Below, piece by piece: positions 10,301-19,447 of a DNA stretch of 38,591 nucleotides. How positions within the stretch are numbered: position 1 is the first letter of the stretch; each line of letters begins with the position of its first letter. The translations under genes and the position numbers were made by a program. Source of the DNA: Candidatus Faecicola pullistercoris (GTDB taxonomy: Bacteria > Bacillota > Clostridia > Christensenellales > CAG-917); NCBI GenBank assembly GCA_018714105.1, contig DVNW01000012.1, positions 1 to 38,591 of the forward strand, written 5' to 3'. The notes under the pieces are model-generated. The model had not been told where the DNA came from. It saw only the letters and a list, made by a program, of their open reading frames with translations, and searched no databases.

Positions 10301-13300
10301 AACGGCTTCGGTAATGTATACGTTGACAACGGAAAGACCTTCGAAAAGTTCCTTAACCGAGCTGTCGGCGTCGGCGAGATAAGCGTCGAGCGTCTCTTTG
10401 TCGGTAATGATATTGTCGATATAATAGTTGTTTATATCGTAAACGGGATTGGCTTCCTCACCCGAAGGCGCGGTAATGTTAAGCGTAACGCCGCCAATAA
10501 GTACGTCTACGGGAACTTCGCTGCCGTGCAAGAGATTTACGTTAGCGGTAATAAAGCTGATGAATCCTGCGTCGTAGAACCAGCTCAAAGCGGATTTGTC
10601 AAGGCCTTTTACGTTGCTGCCCACGGTCAGCGTGCGCTCGCCGTCGAGGGTAACGTCGGTAGTACCGTTATAAGTTTTATCGGCCACGCCCTGAGTTACG
10701 GTAACGGGAGCGGGAGTGATGTTAACGGTCTGCGGTTCGAGAGCTACGCCGGTGCTTTCCGCTCCGTCAATAAGCAGCACATAATTGCCCGAATCGGGAC
10801 CGCTGAGTCCGTTAATAACTACGTTGGCGGTAACTTCTCCGACATTTACGCCGCTGTAAGTACCGGAAACGCTTAACGCAACGTTATCGGTAGCGTATAC
10901 GCCGTCAAGCGGAATATTGAGGCTTGTGATAGCGGTTTCGTTATCGAACACTTTATCTCCGATAATTATGGAGCCAGTGCTTATGTTTACCGGCTTTTTC
11001 TCTATCACGTAATCAACGTAATAAATAACTCTCAAAATAGTGCTTGTGCTGTTATCCTCGATTACGTTTGCTTCCTCGGTGATAACGATATCCATATTGT
11101 CGGACTGATTCCAGCCTTTCATGTCGAACACGAAGGTAATGGCGGCCTTTTCGCCTCCGTAGGTAATGTTTTTGGAAGCATACCTTCCGGAATAGGTATA
11201 AGTAATGCCTGCCGGCAAGGAATTGTTAACTACGCTGATATTGCCGTTGGCAATGACATTAGTGCCCGAATAAATTATATCGCTTACGGAAACGGTAAAT
11301 GTATTTTTGTCAATCGTCACGCTTGCCTTGTAAATGGTAAGGCCGGTCTTGACGATGGTGTTACCCTCTCCGTCGATCACAAGGATATATCTCGAAGCCG
11401 TGCTGCCGGTAAGAGCTATATTGCTGAACACGGCGGATACCGTACCGGTACCGGCGTTTACGGTGTTGTAAACAACCGAGTAGGTGACTCCGAGGTCGTC
11501 GCCGCCCACCCTGTAATCGGAAATATAAATTTCACTGTTATAAACGGTATTGTTGCCGTCATAGGTCTTGTTGTCCGCAAAAACGTCGGAAGCGGACAAA
11601 ACTATGGTTTTGGGATTAACGGTAAATATAGCGGACGCGGTATTTGCCGTAACCGTGTAATTGTTTCCTGCCGTAAAGGGAGTAGCCACCACAACGCCGT
11701 AGTTGGCGGGAGCGGGGAAAGCCGCGTCGGTATCAAGACCGAATGCGCCTTTAAGCAGATTCTTATCCGCGTCGTCGAACTGCCAGCCCGAAACGGTGTA
11801 CTGAATGTTTCGCGAAATATCGCCGTAAATGCCGGAGCCCGATTTTGCGGTAACGGTAAGCGCAGCGGGCGTTACGGAAACGGACGATGAGGCATAAATC
11901 ACATTATAATTCTGTATAACGTCGTTGCTCTGACCGTCTTTTACGTTTATCTGATAAACCAAACCGTACGATCCTACTTCGGGAATACCCGTAAAGTCGA
12001 GTTTTGCGGTTACGTCGACGCTGTGTTCTGCAAGCGCGCCGGAAACCGTGGTATCTATAATGTCGTCAGCGCCGAGGAGTCCGTAAACAAAGGATTTTTC
12101 CGACACGCCAACGGTAAGGTTGCGTTTAGCAATATTGATAGTAAACGTGGCTCTTCCGAAATATGCCTGACCGTCTATGCTTTCGTCAACGGTAACGGTT
12201 AAGGAATAAGTTCCCGCCGCTATTATGTCGAAAGCGGGCTTCCCGTCAATAGTGATTGCGGGAGCGGTTACGTTTAAGGGAGCGTCGTCCGACGTATACG
12301 ACAACGAATAATCGAACGGCATACCGTCGTAGGTTTTGCTGTTGCCCGAAATGGATATAACCACTATTTTCGCATTACCGACAACGATTACGAAAGAGGA
12401 ATTGTCGAATTCGTAATTATCGGCAAAAGCCGTTCCCGGAACGATATTCAGGATATAGTTACCCTCGGGAAACGCGGTAACATCACTGCCGTCAGAAGCG
12501 GTAAAGCTGTAAGTGAAAGTGGCGTTGAACTGTTCTGCGTCCGCTTCCAGGACGTTGGTAAACGAAAGACCTACGTCGCTTATCGTGATATTGATTTCGG
12601 TGCTGCCTTCGGGAATACTGAACACGCTGGTGGCAACCGAAGCGCCGGCAACGCGTTTATTAATGGTATAAACTATATTATAACTAATATTATAGTTTTT
12701 TAATATATCGTTTGCGGCTACGGCGTCGGTAAAAGCGGCGTCGGGGGCGTCGTCCTCGATAGTACCTGCCGCCACGGCGACGACGTCTTTACGTAAATAT
12801 TTAAGTTCTTCCACAGCCGAAACAGCTTCGCTGTCGGAAGCGATAAGCCCGTCGAATACCGCCTTTAACCCGAAAGTACCGCCGTAAACGGTGTCTCCTT
12901 CCGCCTTGGCCGAAACGGTAAGATCCTTTGCGCTGATTGTAAGCGTGCCGGATTTTACCTCTATAAACCTGAAGTTTGCGTTAATCATTTCCACGGTAAC
13001 GTTTTCGGTAAGATAATTGTACGTACCAACCGTAACGCCGGGCTCTCTTGCGAGGCCGGATACCGTGTAATCAACGCCTTCGGCAAGCGTGAAAGCGCTT
13101 CCCTCGACTACCAGTTCGGCCGCAGGCTCGGCATCGCCGTAAACCATGGACTTATCTGCATATATCAACGTGATGCCCGCAGGCGTAATAACGTATTGAA
13201 GGCCCTGCTGAATAGTTATGTTATAGTTGGGGTTATTTGCCGCAAAGTCCGAACTCGAACCGTCTTTGGTAACGGCGTATACGCTGTGAGTACCCGCGTT

Positions 13301-16300
13301 CACGCTGGCAACCATAAACGCGATATCCAGAGTTTCCTCCCCAACGACGTTGCCTTCGGTTACGGTGTAACCTATAAGAATATTAAGTCCGTCGTAGACT
13401 CTGGTATCCGAAGCAAGCCCTACCGTCACGGGACGTCTGGTAATGGAATATGCGGTATTATCGGCAAGCACGAGCACGTAGTTGTTACCGCCGTTGCCGT
13501 CGTTTACCGTCACGGTACCTATATTGACTTTATAAGCGCCGACGTCACTTCCGGCAGCTCTTTCGAGCGTACCCGTAAACGAATCGCCGTCGCAAAGCGC
13601 CTGACCTTCTTTGATTTCGAACGCGAGAGGAGCGTCGGGATCTCCGTAAACCGAGGTTGCGGGAGTCGCCACCAGATCCAGAGTTTTCGCGTTTATCGAA
13701 TATGTATATACGTTTACCTCTCCGCCGGGCAACGACTGATCGCGGAATTTAAGCCAGTCGTTCTGTTTGGGAGTATAGGTAATTTCATAGCTGCCGGCAT
13801 TTACGGGGCTGACGGAATCATCCGAGCCCGCAGCCGTGATAACGTAATCGGCAATAAGACTTATGTTGTCCCATCCGAACGCCTGACCGTCCACAACCAG
13901 GCCGAAATTGTCGGTAATCGAAGGAATCTGTTCGGTCTTGTTATAGGTAAGAGGCGTCCTGTTATGATATATTACCACTTCTTTTTTGAAGAATACTTTT
14001 ATATTTACTTTTTGCGGATCCACGTCCGAAATCGTAAAAGAGAACGAGTACTCGCCGTTGTTCTCGCTTACCGCAAGGTCGGAATACGAGGTTCCGTCGG
14101 TAGTAAACTGAGCAAGCCTGCCTGCGTCGGAGACGTCGTAAACGTACTGATTGTCCGCTTTGAACGAACCCGAAACCGTTTCGTTTCTCGCATAGGAGGC
14201 CTGACTGAATCTTAAAGTACCGCCCTCTTCTTCGGTATAAACGTTGGTGCCTATTTCATACGCAATGGTATAACGGTTACCGTCCATCTTGAACTCGTAT
14301 TCCAAAGTCGCACTTTGGTTTCCCGCCTGGTCGGTAATCCAGATAATGAGTTTTTTAAGGCCGCCCACTCCGTCGGACGACAAATCGAAAGTCAGATTGT
14401 TGGCCAGTCCGTTACCGTTGTTCTGCAAGCTGAAATCGTAAACGTTGCCGGCAAAATCGACGTATTCCGCGCCGTTGTGTATCTGCACTTTATAATTTAC
14501 GGTCAAGCCGTCGCCGTAGCCGACACCCGAGCCGTTGATAGTCGGATAATCGACGTCTTCGTAAACAGCCGAAGCGGTCTTTTCCCAGTTGATGTTGGTG
14601 TCCCAGTCGGTTGTTTCCGAAATAAACAAATTCGCCCCGAAATTATCGGGCGCGCTTTTATCTATAAGCACGAGGTTATCCATTATGGCCGTGCCCTCTC
14701 CGCCCTGACGGAGATAGAACACGTTGCCCGACCCCGAAACCGCCTTGAAATATACGTGATTTATAAGCAGGCTGTCCGTGGAAAGAGTGGCTGTATCGCC
14801 GACAAGCGCCTTCCATTCGGCCTCGCCCGCCGCCATAATCTGTTCGTCGGTAAGGTCAACCTCGGACGTCATCATATAAACGGTAGCGCCGGAAGGCATA
14901 ACCGAAAGCGCGGGTTTGTTTCTGGCGGTAAGCACGATATTTTTGTTAATCCAGCTGCCGCTCGCGTATATGCTCTGATTGCCTGTAAGCCCCTCTATAT
15001 TCATGTCGATGCCGAACTGCGGTGCGGCAAAATCCACTTTAACCGAATATACACCGCTCGATGCGGAAATATTGCCCGCCTTATCTACGGCTATAACCTT
15101 GAATTTATAATAGCCCGAATACTGCGCCGTATATTTGAACATCAGTTTGCCGCTTTCGCTTACACCGTCGCCGTACGAGAAAAACTGACCTTTCTGGAAG
15201 GTAATACGGGTTTCGTCAATCTTATCGAAACTTTCATTGCTGAAACCCATGGCGTAATAATATCTTACTTCCGAAGCGTTGGCAATGCTTTCCCAGTTGC
15301 CGTCCGCGGGTATGCTGAACAAATTAAACGATTGCGTATTGTGCCAGTCGCTTCCCCCCTCGAAAGCCGCGTTAGTCGGTACGCTCCTGTCGTAATTGGC
15401 AAGATTTATTCTTATTGTGGCGTACTTATTTCCGGCATTGTAAATTTTCATGTCCACGGTGCCGTTCATCGTAAAGTTCACGCTGCCCGTCATGGAGTTA
15501 GCCAGCGCGCTCATTGTAAAGCCCCCGCCGTCCGCGTAACCTTTTGCGATAAGTTGGTCTAGGTTCAGATCGGTCTCTTTCGTACCGCCGTAAGGCGTTA
15601 CGTCAAACAGTACTTTTTCGCTGATCTGGTCGCCCGACACCACGCTGCCGAAACCGGCGTAGTAATTACCCGTAAAGCTTAAAGTATAACCCGACCTGTT
15701 GGGAGTGGTCAGATCGAGAGTGGCCACGCTGCCGCACTCAACGGTATTGTTCGTACCGATAGTAGGCGTATCGTTTTCCTGCGGACGGGTAAAATCGTAC
15801 GCATTAGAAACGGCCGCGGTGCTCGTTCTTACGTTACTGAGAACCAGTGTGTTTACCAGGCTGGAATATTCGGCAGGAAGATAATTGCCGGGATTGTTGT
15901 ATAAATCGGACTTAACCCTGAATTTTACGGAAATGTTGCTAATTTGGATCGAAGAGGTCTGTCCTACGGCGGATTTCCTGCTTACGCCGAAAGAGAAATA
16001 AACATATTTACCTTTTACTATACCGCCGCAAGTTACGTTGTTTTCGGTAACGGTATCATTAAGTATGCCTTGTACGTAGCTGGCCCCTACGTCGTCGCTT
16101 GTGTCGTCGATAGCTTCGCCCTTGCCGTCATAAGCGCTGTTGTTTTTCAATCTGAAATAAGAATAGTCGTCAAGAGCGCTGTCGGCGTAATAAATTTTTA
16201 TACCTTGCGAACAGCTTCTGCCGACCGACCAACAAGTATCGTTGATTCTTACGGAACCTGCCGAAACGTAAGCCTGCAAAGCGCCTGCTTTTGCGAGAGC

Positions 16301-16690
16301 GGTAAGCGTGTCGTCAAGCTCGAAGCGGAAAATTACGTATCTGTGCGCAGGCTCGCCTGTCAGCGCAGCGCCGCTGCCCGAGGCAACGTCCAGGGTACTT
16401 CCGTTAAAAGTGTAACTGCCGTCGGTGCCGCCGGAAAGTCTGTTGCCCACGTCGGGAGTAATTGCATATGTAAATCCGTCCGTCCAGTTCGTAGTGGAAG
16501 AAAAACTTATCGGGAACGTGTTGTTGGCAATCGTGCCCATAGTGCCGGAATTAATCGTCTGCGGCTGAGCTACGGCCCCCGTAAGCCCCGACGGAGCAAA
16601 AGCCGCCGATACGATAATCGCGAAAGCAAGCAGAGCTGCCGCAACCACCACGCCGTAACGGATTAACTTACCATACAATCTGTTTTCCAT
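7379..16690 (-). CDS. Giant MBG/YDG-repeat surface protein, membrane-anchored (3,103 aa)
   Basis: The start chosen is the ATG at 16690, which has AGGAGG at 16697-16702; an in-frame ATG 33 bp upstream would place a hairpin and this ribosome site inside the coding region. Residues 1-30 carry a basic, then strongly hydrophobic signal or anchor segment. The N-terminal third has Ig-like, cadherin-like segments. From about residue 970 to 2900 there are many MBG_2-type units (VYGDPDAP near 1010, VYGDAEPA near 1183, VYGG near 1267, IYGD near 1623) and YDG-type units (KTYDGMPF near 1452, KTYDGNN near 1708, KTYNGTTD near 2005, KIYDGTSD near 2243). A membrane helix at about 3055-3078 is followed by a short basic tail. 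There is no LPXTG motif. It is probably an adhesin or stalk-like surface protein and the first gene of an operon with the downstream giant gene; the binding partner is unknown. Confidence 0.9.
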   Translation of the reverse strand: MENRLYGKLIRYGVVVAAALLAFAIIVSAAFAPSGLTGAVAQPQTINSGTMGTIANNTFPISFSSTTNWTDGFTYAITPDVGNRLSGGTDGSYTFNGSTLDVASGSGAALTGEPAHRYVIFRFELDDTLTALAKAGALQAYVSAGSVRINDTCWSVGRSCSQGIKIYYADSALDDYSYFRLKNNSAYDGKGEAIDDTSDDVGASYVQGILNDTVTENNVTCGGIVKGKYVYFSFGVSRKSAVGQTSSIQISNISVKFRVKSDLYNNPGNYLPAEYSSLVNTLVLSNVRTSTAAVSNAYDFTRPQENDTPTIGTNNTVECGSVATLDLTTPNRSGYTLSFTGNYYAGFGSVVSGDQISEKVLFDVTPYGGTKETDLNLDQLIAKGYADGGGFTMSALANSMTGSVNFTMNGTVDMKIYNAGNKYATIRINLANYDRSVPTNAAFEGGSDWHNTQSFNLFSIPADGNWESIANASEVRYYYAMGFSNESFDKIDETRITFQKGQFFSYGDGVSESGKLMFKYTAQYSGYYKFKVIAVDKAGNISASSGVYSVKVDFAAPQFGIDMNIEGLTGNQSIYASGSWINKNIVLTARNKPALSVMPSGATVYMMTSEVDLTDEQIMAAGEAEWKALVGDTATLSTDSLLINHVYFKAVSGSGNVFYLRQGGEGTAIMDNLVLIDKSAPDNFGANLFISETTDWDTNINWEKTASAVYEDVDYPTINGSGVGYGDGLTVNYKVQIHNGAEYVDFAGNVYDFSLQNNGNGLANNLTFDLSSDGVGGLKKLIIWITDQAGNQSATLEYEFKMDGNRYTIAYEIGTNVYTEEEGGTLRFSQASYARNETVSGSFKADNQYVYDVSDAGRLAQFTTDGTSYSDLAVSENNGEYSFSFTISDVDPQKVNIKVFFKKEVVIYHNRTPLTYNKTEQIPSITDNFGLVVDGQAFGWDNISLIADYVITAAGSDDSVSPVNAGSYEITYTPKQNDWLKFRDQSLPGGEVNVYTYSINAKTLDLVATPATSVYGDPDAPLAFEIKEGQALCDGDSFTGTLERAAGSDVGAYKVNIGTVTVNDGNGGNNYVLVLADNTAYSITRRPVTVGLASDTRVYDGLNILIGYTVTEGNVVGEETLDIAFMVASVNAGTHSVYAVTKDGSSSDFAANNPNYNITIQQGLQYVITPAGITLIYADKSMVYGDAEPAAELVVEGSAFTLAEGVDYTVSGLAREPGVTVGTYNYLTENVTVEMINANFRFIEVKSGTLTISAKDLTVSAKAEGDTVYGGTFGLKAVFDGLIASDSEAVSAVEELKYLRKDVVAVAAGTIEDDAPDAAFTDAVAANDILKNYNISYNIVYTINKRVAGASVATSVFSIPEGSTEINITISDVGLSFTNVLEADAEQFNATFTYSFTASDGSDVTAFPEGNYILNIVPGTAFADNYEFDNSSFVIVVGNAKIVVISISGNSKTYDGMPFDYSLSYTSDDAPLNVTAPAITIDGKPAFDIIAAGTYSLTVTVDESIDGQAYFGRATFTINIAKRNLTVGVSEKSFVYGLLGADDIIDTTVSGALAEHSVDVTAKLDFTGIPEVGSYGLVYQINVKDGQSNDVIQNYNVIYASSSVSVTPAALTVTAKSGSGIYGDISRNIQYTVSGWQFDDADKNLLKGAFGLDTDAAFPAPANYGVVVATPFTAGNNYTVTANTASAIFTVNPKTIVLSASDVFADNKTYDGNNTVYNSEIYISDYRVGGDDLGVTYSVVYNTVNAGTGTVSAVFSNIALTGSTASRYILVIDGEGNTIVKTGLTIYKASVTIDKNTFTVSVSDIIYSGTNVIANGNISVVNNSLPAGITYTYSGRYASKNITYGGEKAAITFVFDMKGWNQSDNMDIVITEEANVIEDNSTSTILRVIYYVDYVIEKKPVNISTGSIIIGDKVFDNETAITSLNIPLDGVYATDNVALSVSGTYSGVNVGEVTANVVINGLSGPDSGNYVLLIDGAESTGVALEPQTVNITPAPVTVTQGVADKTYNGTTDVTLDGERTLTVGSNVKGLDKSALSWFYDAGFISFITANVNLLHGSEVPVDVLIGGVTLNITAPSGEEANPVYDINNYYIDNIITDKETLDAYLADADSSVKELFEGLSVVNVYITEAVIYRITLAFNGDGIVVDNKYYDKSDVATVTFGEGDNYAVSGILASDAGYVTPDYTAIWQSVDVGNDIPVSVIINGLVGEKSNNYRFTQVYRYVKTGNIMPRKVTVSSISVNDKIYDGTSDATVGGYLLDGVMSGDSVSLAFERVAFGAIGPDGKFNPWTDVIREGGMLMPSEVVVSVKLVQDKANYSFYTEDDMPVSSIEDLQKAMGKAITAYIRPFEITLNSSNITVTPIYYKLEWDLGLGDNTISTQKGNEGYVIDYGRIPNNEYIYINVLSARYTSLMAGTNVDATFHIGSIEYTNGQPTDNYVIAGSDVINVAAVIRPAEIIVEAANIVEVVYGSTSMPDIPLVYYDMNGDMLSADYVNAITANMREKLNVVTGYTSKKPVGLHEITFTGGTADNYSVSTIPGNYRIVQRTLHVSMDDFTVNKGTTVTNSMLQSRIKITGFVNGETQSVLTALPTAVLEDAYAQSGMDFGTYEIIISGGKAANYTFVYQNATLSVIMGTLTNNYFDGGDNKVATYNHGNPITMEVVLANNNYTVKYEYFTDPSYAGEPLNGLPTDVGVYYVKATVSAENYQPQILYGTLTINTANVTVSVASVSNVQYDGNAHTVSATKDAAVTEGRIIVTYRDIHGTEALQAVNAGTYTVTAYFLPEYVKDDNGAYVLNANGILVEYNSAVHEGQQRYSTNGRYNIATATGQLIINPQNIIVSIIGEKFIGDGSAKRVIYDASLPQGLTITEIYQKDSEIFTCPEGQGPTAEGRYVYRLQLAGDNASNYTLTLRNSTGNMVIGVASVSGSHGSISASDNTILSSGEFITITNTDKTALTNDQKIVWGRAESKIGSSGAVEAVINAYIENTDGSKTYGFDGEAVVAIDLPSGISGGSNIKVMRVNSDGTLTDTGAVFRDGKAVFNTVTLGDFVIVKENTDNTLFVYGIVGIAALLLAVAIIIICVKRAGIYRNMRAIVNAKKEIGENDLN

Positions 16691-16696
16691 AAAAGT

Positions 16697-16717
16697 CCTC
16701 CTGCGGGGCGAGCCCCG
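16697..16717 (-). promoter_or_regulatory. SD-adjacent hairpin of the 3,103-aa surface gene
   Basis: On the mRNA strand a 5-bp stem CGGGG/CCCCG with loop CTCG (16704-16717) ends one base from the AGGAGG ribosome site (16697-16702). The same arrangement occurs before the other giant gene. It decides in favour of the ATG at 16690 and may protect the ribosome site or stabilise the 5' end. Confidence 0.5.
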
Positions 16718-16756
16718 AAACATACAACTGAATGCGCTAATACTAGTAATATAAAT

Positions 16757-16801
16757 ATTATACGCATACTAATTATACACTGACAAAAAGCTGACTGTCA
16801 A
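16757..16801 (-). promoter_or_regulatory. Strong sigma-A promoter(s) for the giant surface gene pair
   Basis: On the minus strand TTGACA (16796-16801) and TATAAT (16772-16777) are both perfect consensus boxes, separated by 18 bp. A second TATAAT at 16757-16762, with TTGTCA about 18 bp before it, may give a second overlapping start. The flanks are very AT-rich. The expected mRNA leader is roughly 60-75 nt. The rest of the gap up to malQ (16802-16912) is AT-rich and shows no other feature. Confidence 0.8.
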
Positions 16802-16912
16802 TAAATATATTTAAAAAACGGTAAAAATGTTATGTAAAAAAGTGGTAAAAAAAATTAATTGTACTTTTTTTGAAAAATGCTAAAAAACGGCCGATAAAAA
16901 GCGGACGCACGC

Positions 16913-18361
16913 TCAGAAGCGCACGTCGTTAAGCCTGAAAGTCCACTGCCCCTGCTTGGACGGAAAGTTCATCCGAGCCTCCGAGCCGAGATTCAATATA
17001 TCCTGTATCGGCACCACGAGAAGTCTTACGTCAGCCTTTTCGGCAAAGGCGATAAGAGCCTCCGCGGGCGTCCTTTTAACGGCCGAATTGCCCAGAATCA
17101 TCTTCATAAACGGGTGCTTGTCGTCAAAATAACCCGTCAGACGGCAAAACAGCGTTTTTTCCTTTTCGGAAAGGGACTCGAACCACCCGTTTGTAGTGTC
17201 GTTGTCGTGTGTTCCCGTATAAAGGGCGTAGTTGTTTCCGTCGTAATTCAGCGGCAGATACTCGTTAGAGGTATCGGTAGAAAAAGCAAACTGCAAAACC
17301 TTCATGCCCATAAACCCCGTTTCCTTTCTGAGCCTGCGCACCTCGTCGGTAATAACGCCCAGATCCTCGGCGATAATCCTGTTTTTAAGTTCGGCCGAAA
17401 TTCCCCCGAACAGCTCTGCGCCCGGTCCCTTAACCCATTCGCCGTCTTTTGCCGTTTTTGCACCGAACGGCACTTTATAGTAGCTTTCAAAGCCTCTGAA
17501 ATGGTCGATTCGTAAATAATCGAACAAATCGAGATTGTATAAAATCCTCTCCGTCCACCATTTATAGCCGTCTTTTTTATGCGCTTCGTAATCGTATAAA
17601 GGATTGCCCCAAAGCTGTCCGTCCTCGGTAAAACCGTCGGGCGGAACGCCTGCCACAAAAGTGGGTTTGAGGTCGGAACCGAGCAGGAACAGATGTGCAT
17701 CTGCCCATACGTCCGCGCTGTCCATAGATACGTAAACGGGCATATCTCCGACAATTTTAACGCCTTTGTCGTTTGCATACTTTTTCAGATTTGCATATTG
17801 GCCGAAAAACTCGAATTGCAAGAACAGATTAAATTCAACTTCTCGCACGTCCTCCGGTGTCAGCATGCTTTCCTTAAAGGTTTTTTTACTGCGGAACTCG
17901 GCCGGCCACGCGCTCAGATCCTTATGCCCGAACCTTTTTTTCAATGCGGCAAACACGGCATAGTCCGAAATGCGCGCGTTTTTTCCGACAAACTCGTAGT
18001 ATTCGTCGTCGGGAACGAATCTCTCGAACGCTTTTCTGAGGCAAAGGTATCTTTTATTCCAAAGTTCGCCGTAATTCACGCCTTTTTCGTCCGAGCAATC
18101 GAAAAAAACCGCCTCGTCCCCTGTCAGAAGTCCTTTTTCCGTTAAAAAGTCGCAATCGATAAAATACGGATTGCCCGCAAAAGCAGAGGGCGACTGATAG
18201 GGTGAATCGCCGAAAGAAGTGGGAGTAAGCGGCAGTACCTGCCACAAAGTATAGCCCTTTTCCGCAAGCCGGTCGACGAAATCGTACGCGGCTTTGCCGA
18301 AGCTGCCTATTCCGTAGCCGCCCGGAAGCGAAGAAATATGAAGTAAAACACCTTTTTCCAT
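16913..18361 (-). CDS. malQ: 4-alpha-glucanotransferase (amylomaltase, GH77)
   Basis: The enzyme transfers alpha-1,4-glucan segments between malto-oligosaccharides or to glucose, in cytoplasmic maltodextrin and glycogen metabolism. GH77 hallmarks are present: the N-terminal GVLLHISSLPG segment and PLTPTSFGDSPYQS, then the nucleophile Asp in YLRIDHFRG (about residue 286), the acid/base Glu in IIAEDLG (about 332), and THDND (Asp about 386). The length of 482 aa is normal for bacterial MalQ. The ATG at 18361 was chosen; an in-frame TTG two codons upstream is possible, and neither has a clear ribosome site. It lies 86 bp downstream of the DegV-family gene on the same strand, with no clear terminator between, so cotranscription is possible. 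No other glycan genes are nearby. Confidence 0.95.
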   Translation of the reverse strand: MEKGVLLHISSLPGGYGIGSFGKAAYDFVDRLAEKGYTLWQVLPLTPTSFGDSPYQSPSAFAGNPYFIDCDFLTEKGLLTGDEAVFFDCSDEKGVNYGELWNKRYLCLRKAFERFVPDDEYYEFVGKNARISDYAVFAALKKRFGHKDLSAWPAEFRSKKTFKESMLTPEDVREVEFNLFLQFEFFGQYANLKKYANDKGVKIVGDMPVYVSMDSADVWADAHLFLLGSDLKPTFVAGVPPDGFTEDGQLWGNPLYDYEAHKKDGYKWWTERILYNLDLFDYLRIDHFRGFESYYKVPFGAKTAKDGEWVKGPGAELFGGISAELKNRIIAEDLGVITDEVRRLRKETGFMGMKVLQFAFSTDTSNEYLPLNYDGNNYALYTGTHDNDTTNGWFESLSEKEKTLFCRLTGYFDDKHPFMKMILGNSAVKRTPAEALIAFAEKADVRLLVVPIQDILNLGSEARMNFPSKQGQWTFRLNDVRF

Positions 18362-18447
18362 AAGCAAATTCGGTTAAAAACGCGTTTAATATGCAATTTC
18401 GACATTTTTAACCCTTGACTCAGATAATACAGATTGTCGGTACCCGA

Positions 18448-19311
18448 TCAGCGGCCTTTGTTTTTGCCCATGAAAAATACCGCCAGGCAGCCCGGCCCCG
18501 CATGCGCGCCTACAAGATAGCTTACGTAGCTGTATTCAACCCTGACGCCGAATTTGGAAAACAGTGTCTGCCCCAGAAGTTTTGCCGCCTCCTCGTTATG
18601 CCCGTGGGAAACAAGAATAAAATCGTTTTTATCGGGCGTAAAAGAACTTTCCGCCGCTTCTATCATGTTTTCCACGGCACGGCGCATGCCTCTTGCCTTG
18701 GCTACGGGCACTATTCTTCCTTCGTCGCTGAGCTTGAGCACGGGCTTTATTCCTAGGATACCGCCTAAAAGGGCTTCTATCCTGGATACCCTGCCCCCGC
18801 GCCTGAGATGCGCGAGATCTTCCACTACGAACAAATGATTTACGTACAGTTTATTGTTTTCAATCCACTCGGCGGTTTCTTCAAGAGTTTTGCCCTCTTT
18901 TTTAAGTTTGGAGGCATAGTACACCAAAAGCCCCTCTCCGCCGGCGCCGCTCAAACTGTCGATGACTTTAACGGTAATCCCGTATTTTTGTTCGGTCTGC
19001 TTTGCCACAAGGCTGACGCCGGAAAAAGATCCGCTCATGCCGGACGAAAAAGATATATGCAATATATCTTTGCCCTCATCGGCGTACTTTGAGAAAATAT
19101 TTTCGGCGCTTTCAAGACTTGCCTGCGAAGTAGTAGGCATAGCCCCTGCTTTCATAGCGCTGTAAAAGTCTTCGTAAGTCTGTTTTTTGGAGATGCCGTA
19201 TTCGGTATCGCCCATAACGTAAGGCATGGCAACAACTTCCACGCCCGAGTTTTCAAGCCAACCCGCGGGCAGATCCGCAGTGGCGTCAGTAGTGATAACG
19301 TATTCACGCAT
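18448..19311 (-). CDS. DegV-family fatty-acid-binding protein
   Basis: DegV-family proteins bind a fatty acid; the FakB members present it to the kinase FakA for phosphorylation and membrane lipid synthesis. Family features seen are the opening VITTDATADLP, the TTSQAS segment that in FakB lies at the fatty-acid carboxylate, the ISFSSGMSGSF motif, VEDLAHLRRGGRVS, and the C-terminal GAHAGPGCLAVFF. The start at 19311 gives 287 aa, the usual size, and has an AAGGGCGG sequence about 6 bases upstream. An in-frame ATG 27 bp further up lacks a ribosome site. It has its own promoter and precedes malQ. No fakA is visible in the window, so the partner kinase would be encoded elsewhere. Confidence 0.92.
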   Translation of the reverse strand: MREYVITTDATADLPAGWLENSGVEVVAMPYVMGDTEYGISKKQTYEDFYSAMKAGAMPTTSQASLESAENIFSKYADEGKDILHISFSSGMSGSFSGVSLVAKQTEQKYGITVKVIDSLSGAGGEGLLVYYASKLKKEGKTLEETAEWIENNKLYVNHLFVVEDLAHLRRGGRVSRIEALLGGILGIKPVLKLSDEGRIVPVAKARGMRRAVENMIEAAESSFTPDKNDFILVSHGHNEEAAKLLGQTLFSKFGVRVEYSYVSYLVGAHAGPGCLAVFFMGKNKGR

Positions 19312-19372
19312 AATAACCGCCCTTAGATGTAATTTCATCTTAATAATTCATTTAACGGAAACCGTCCCGCTT

Positions 19373-19401
19373 ATTTTAGCATAATATGCTTTTATTATCA
19401 A
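19373..19401 (-). promoter_or_regulatory. Promoter of the DegV-family gene
   Basis: TTGATA (19396-19401), a 17-bp spacer and TAAAAT (19373-19378) on the minus strand. The spacer contains a dyad AGCATA-A-TATGCT (19378-19390), which could bind a regulator or simply reflect AT-rich sequence. Confidence 0.65.
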
Positions 19402-19447
19402 TTAAATTCGGTCATAAGATGAAAAGACGCAAACTTCACGCATAATA

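Noticed and set aside
2417..10876. Long open frames on the plus strand within the two giant surface genes
   Set aside because: They lie antisense to clear coding sequence, lack ribosome sites and recognisable domains, and encode repetitive, shadow-like protein. They follow from the codon use of the real genes.
16691..16723. Start at 16723 for the 3,103-aa surface protein
   Set aside because: It would translate through the AGGAGG site and hairpin; the ATG at 16690 is correctly placed behind them.
16802..16912. Terminator after malQ
   Set aside because: There are T-runs on the minus strand but only weak, short stems; I could not support a clear terminator.
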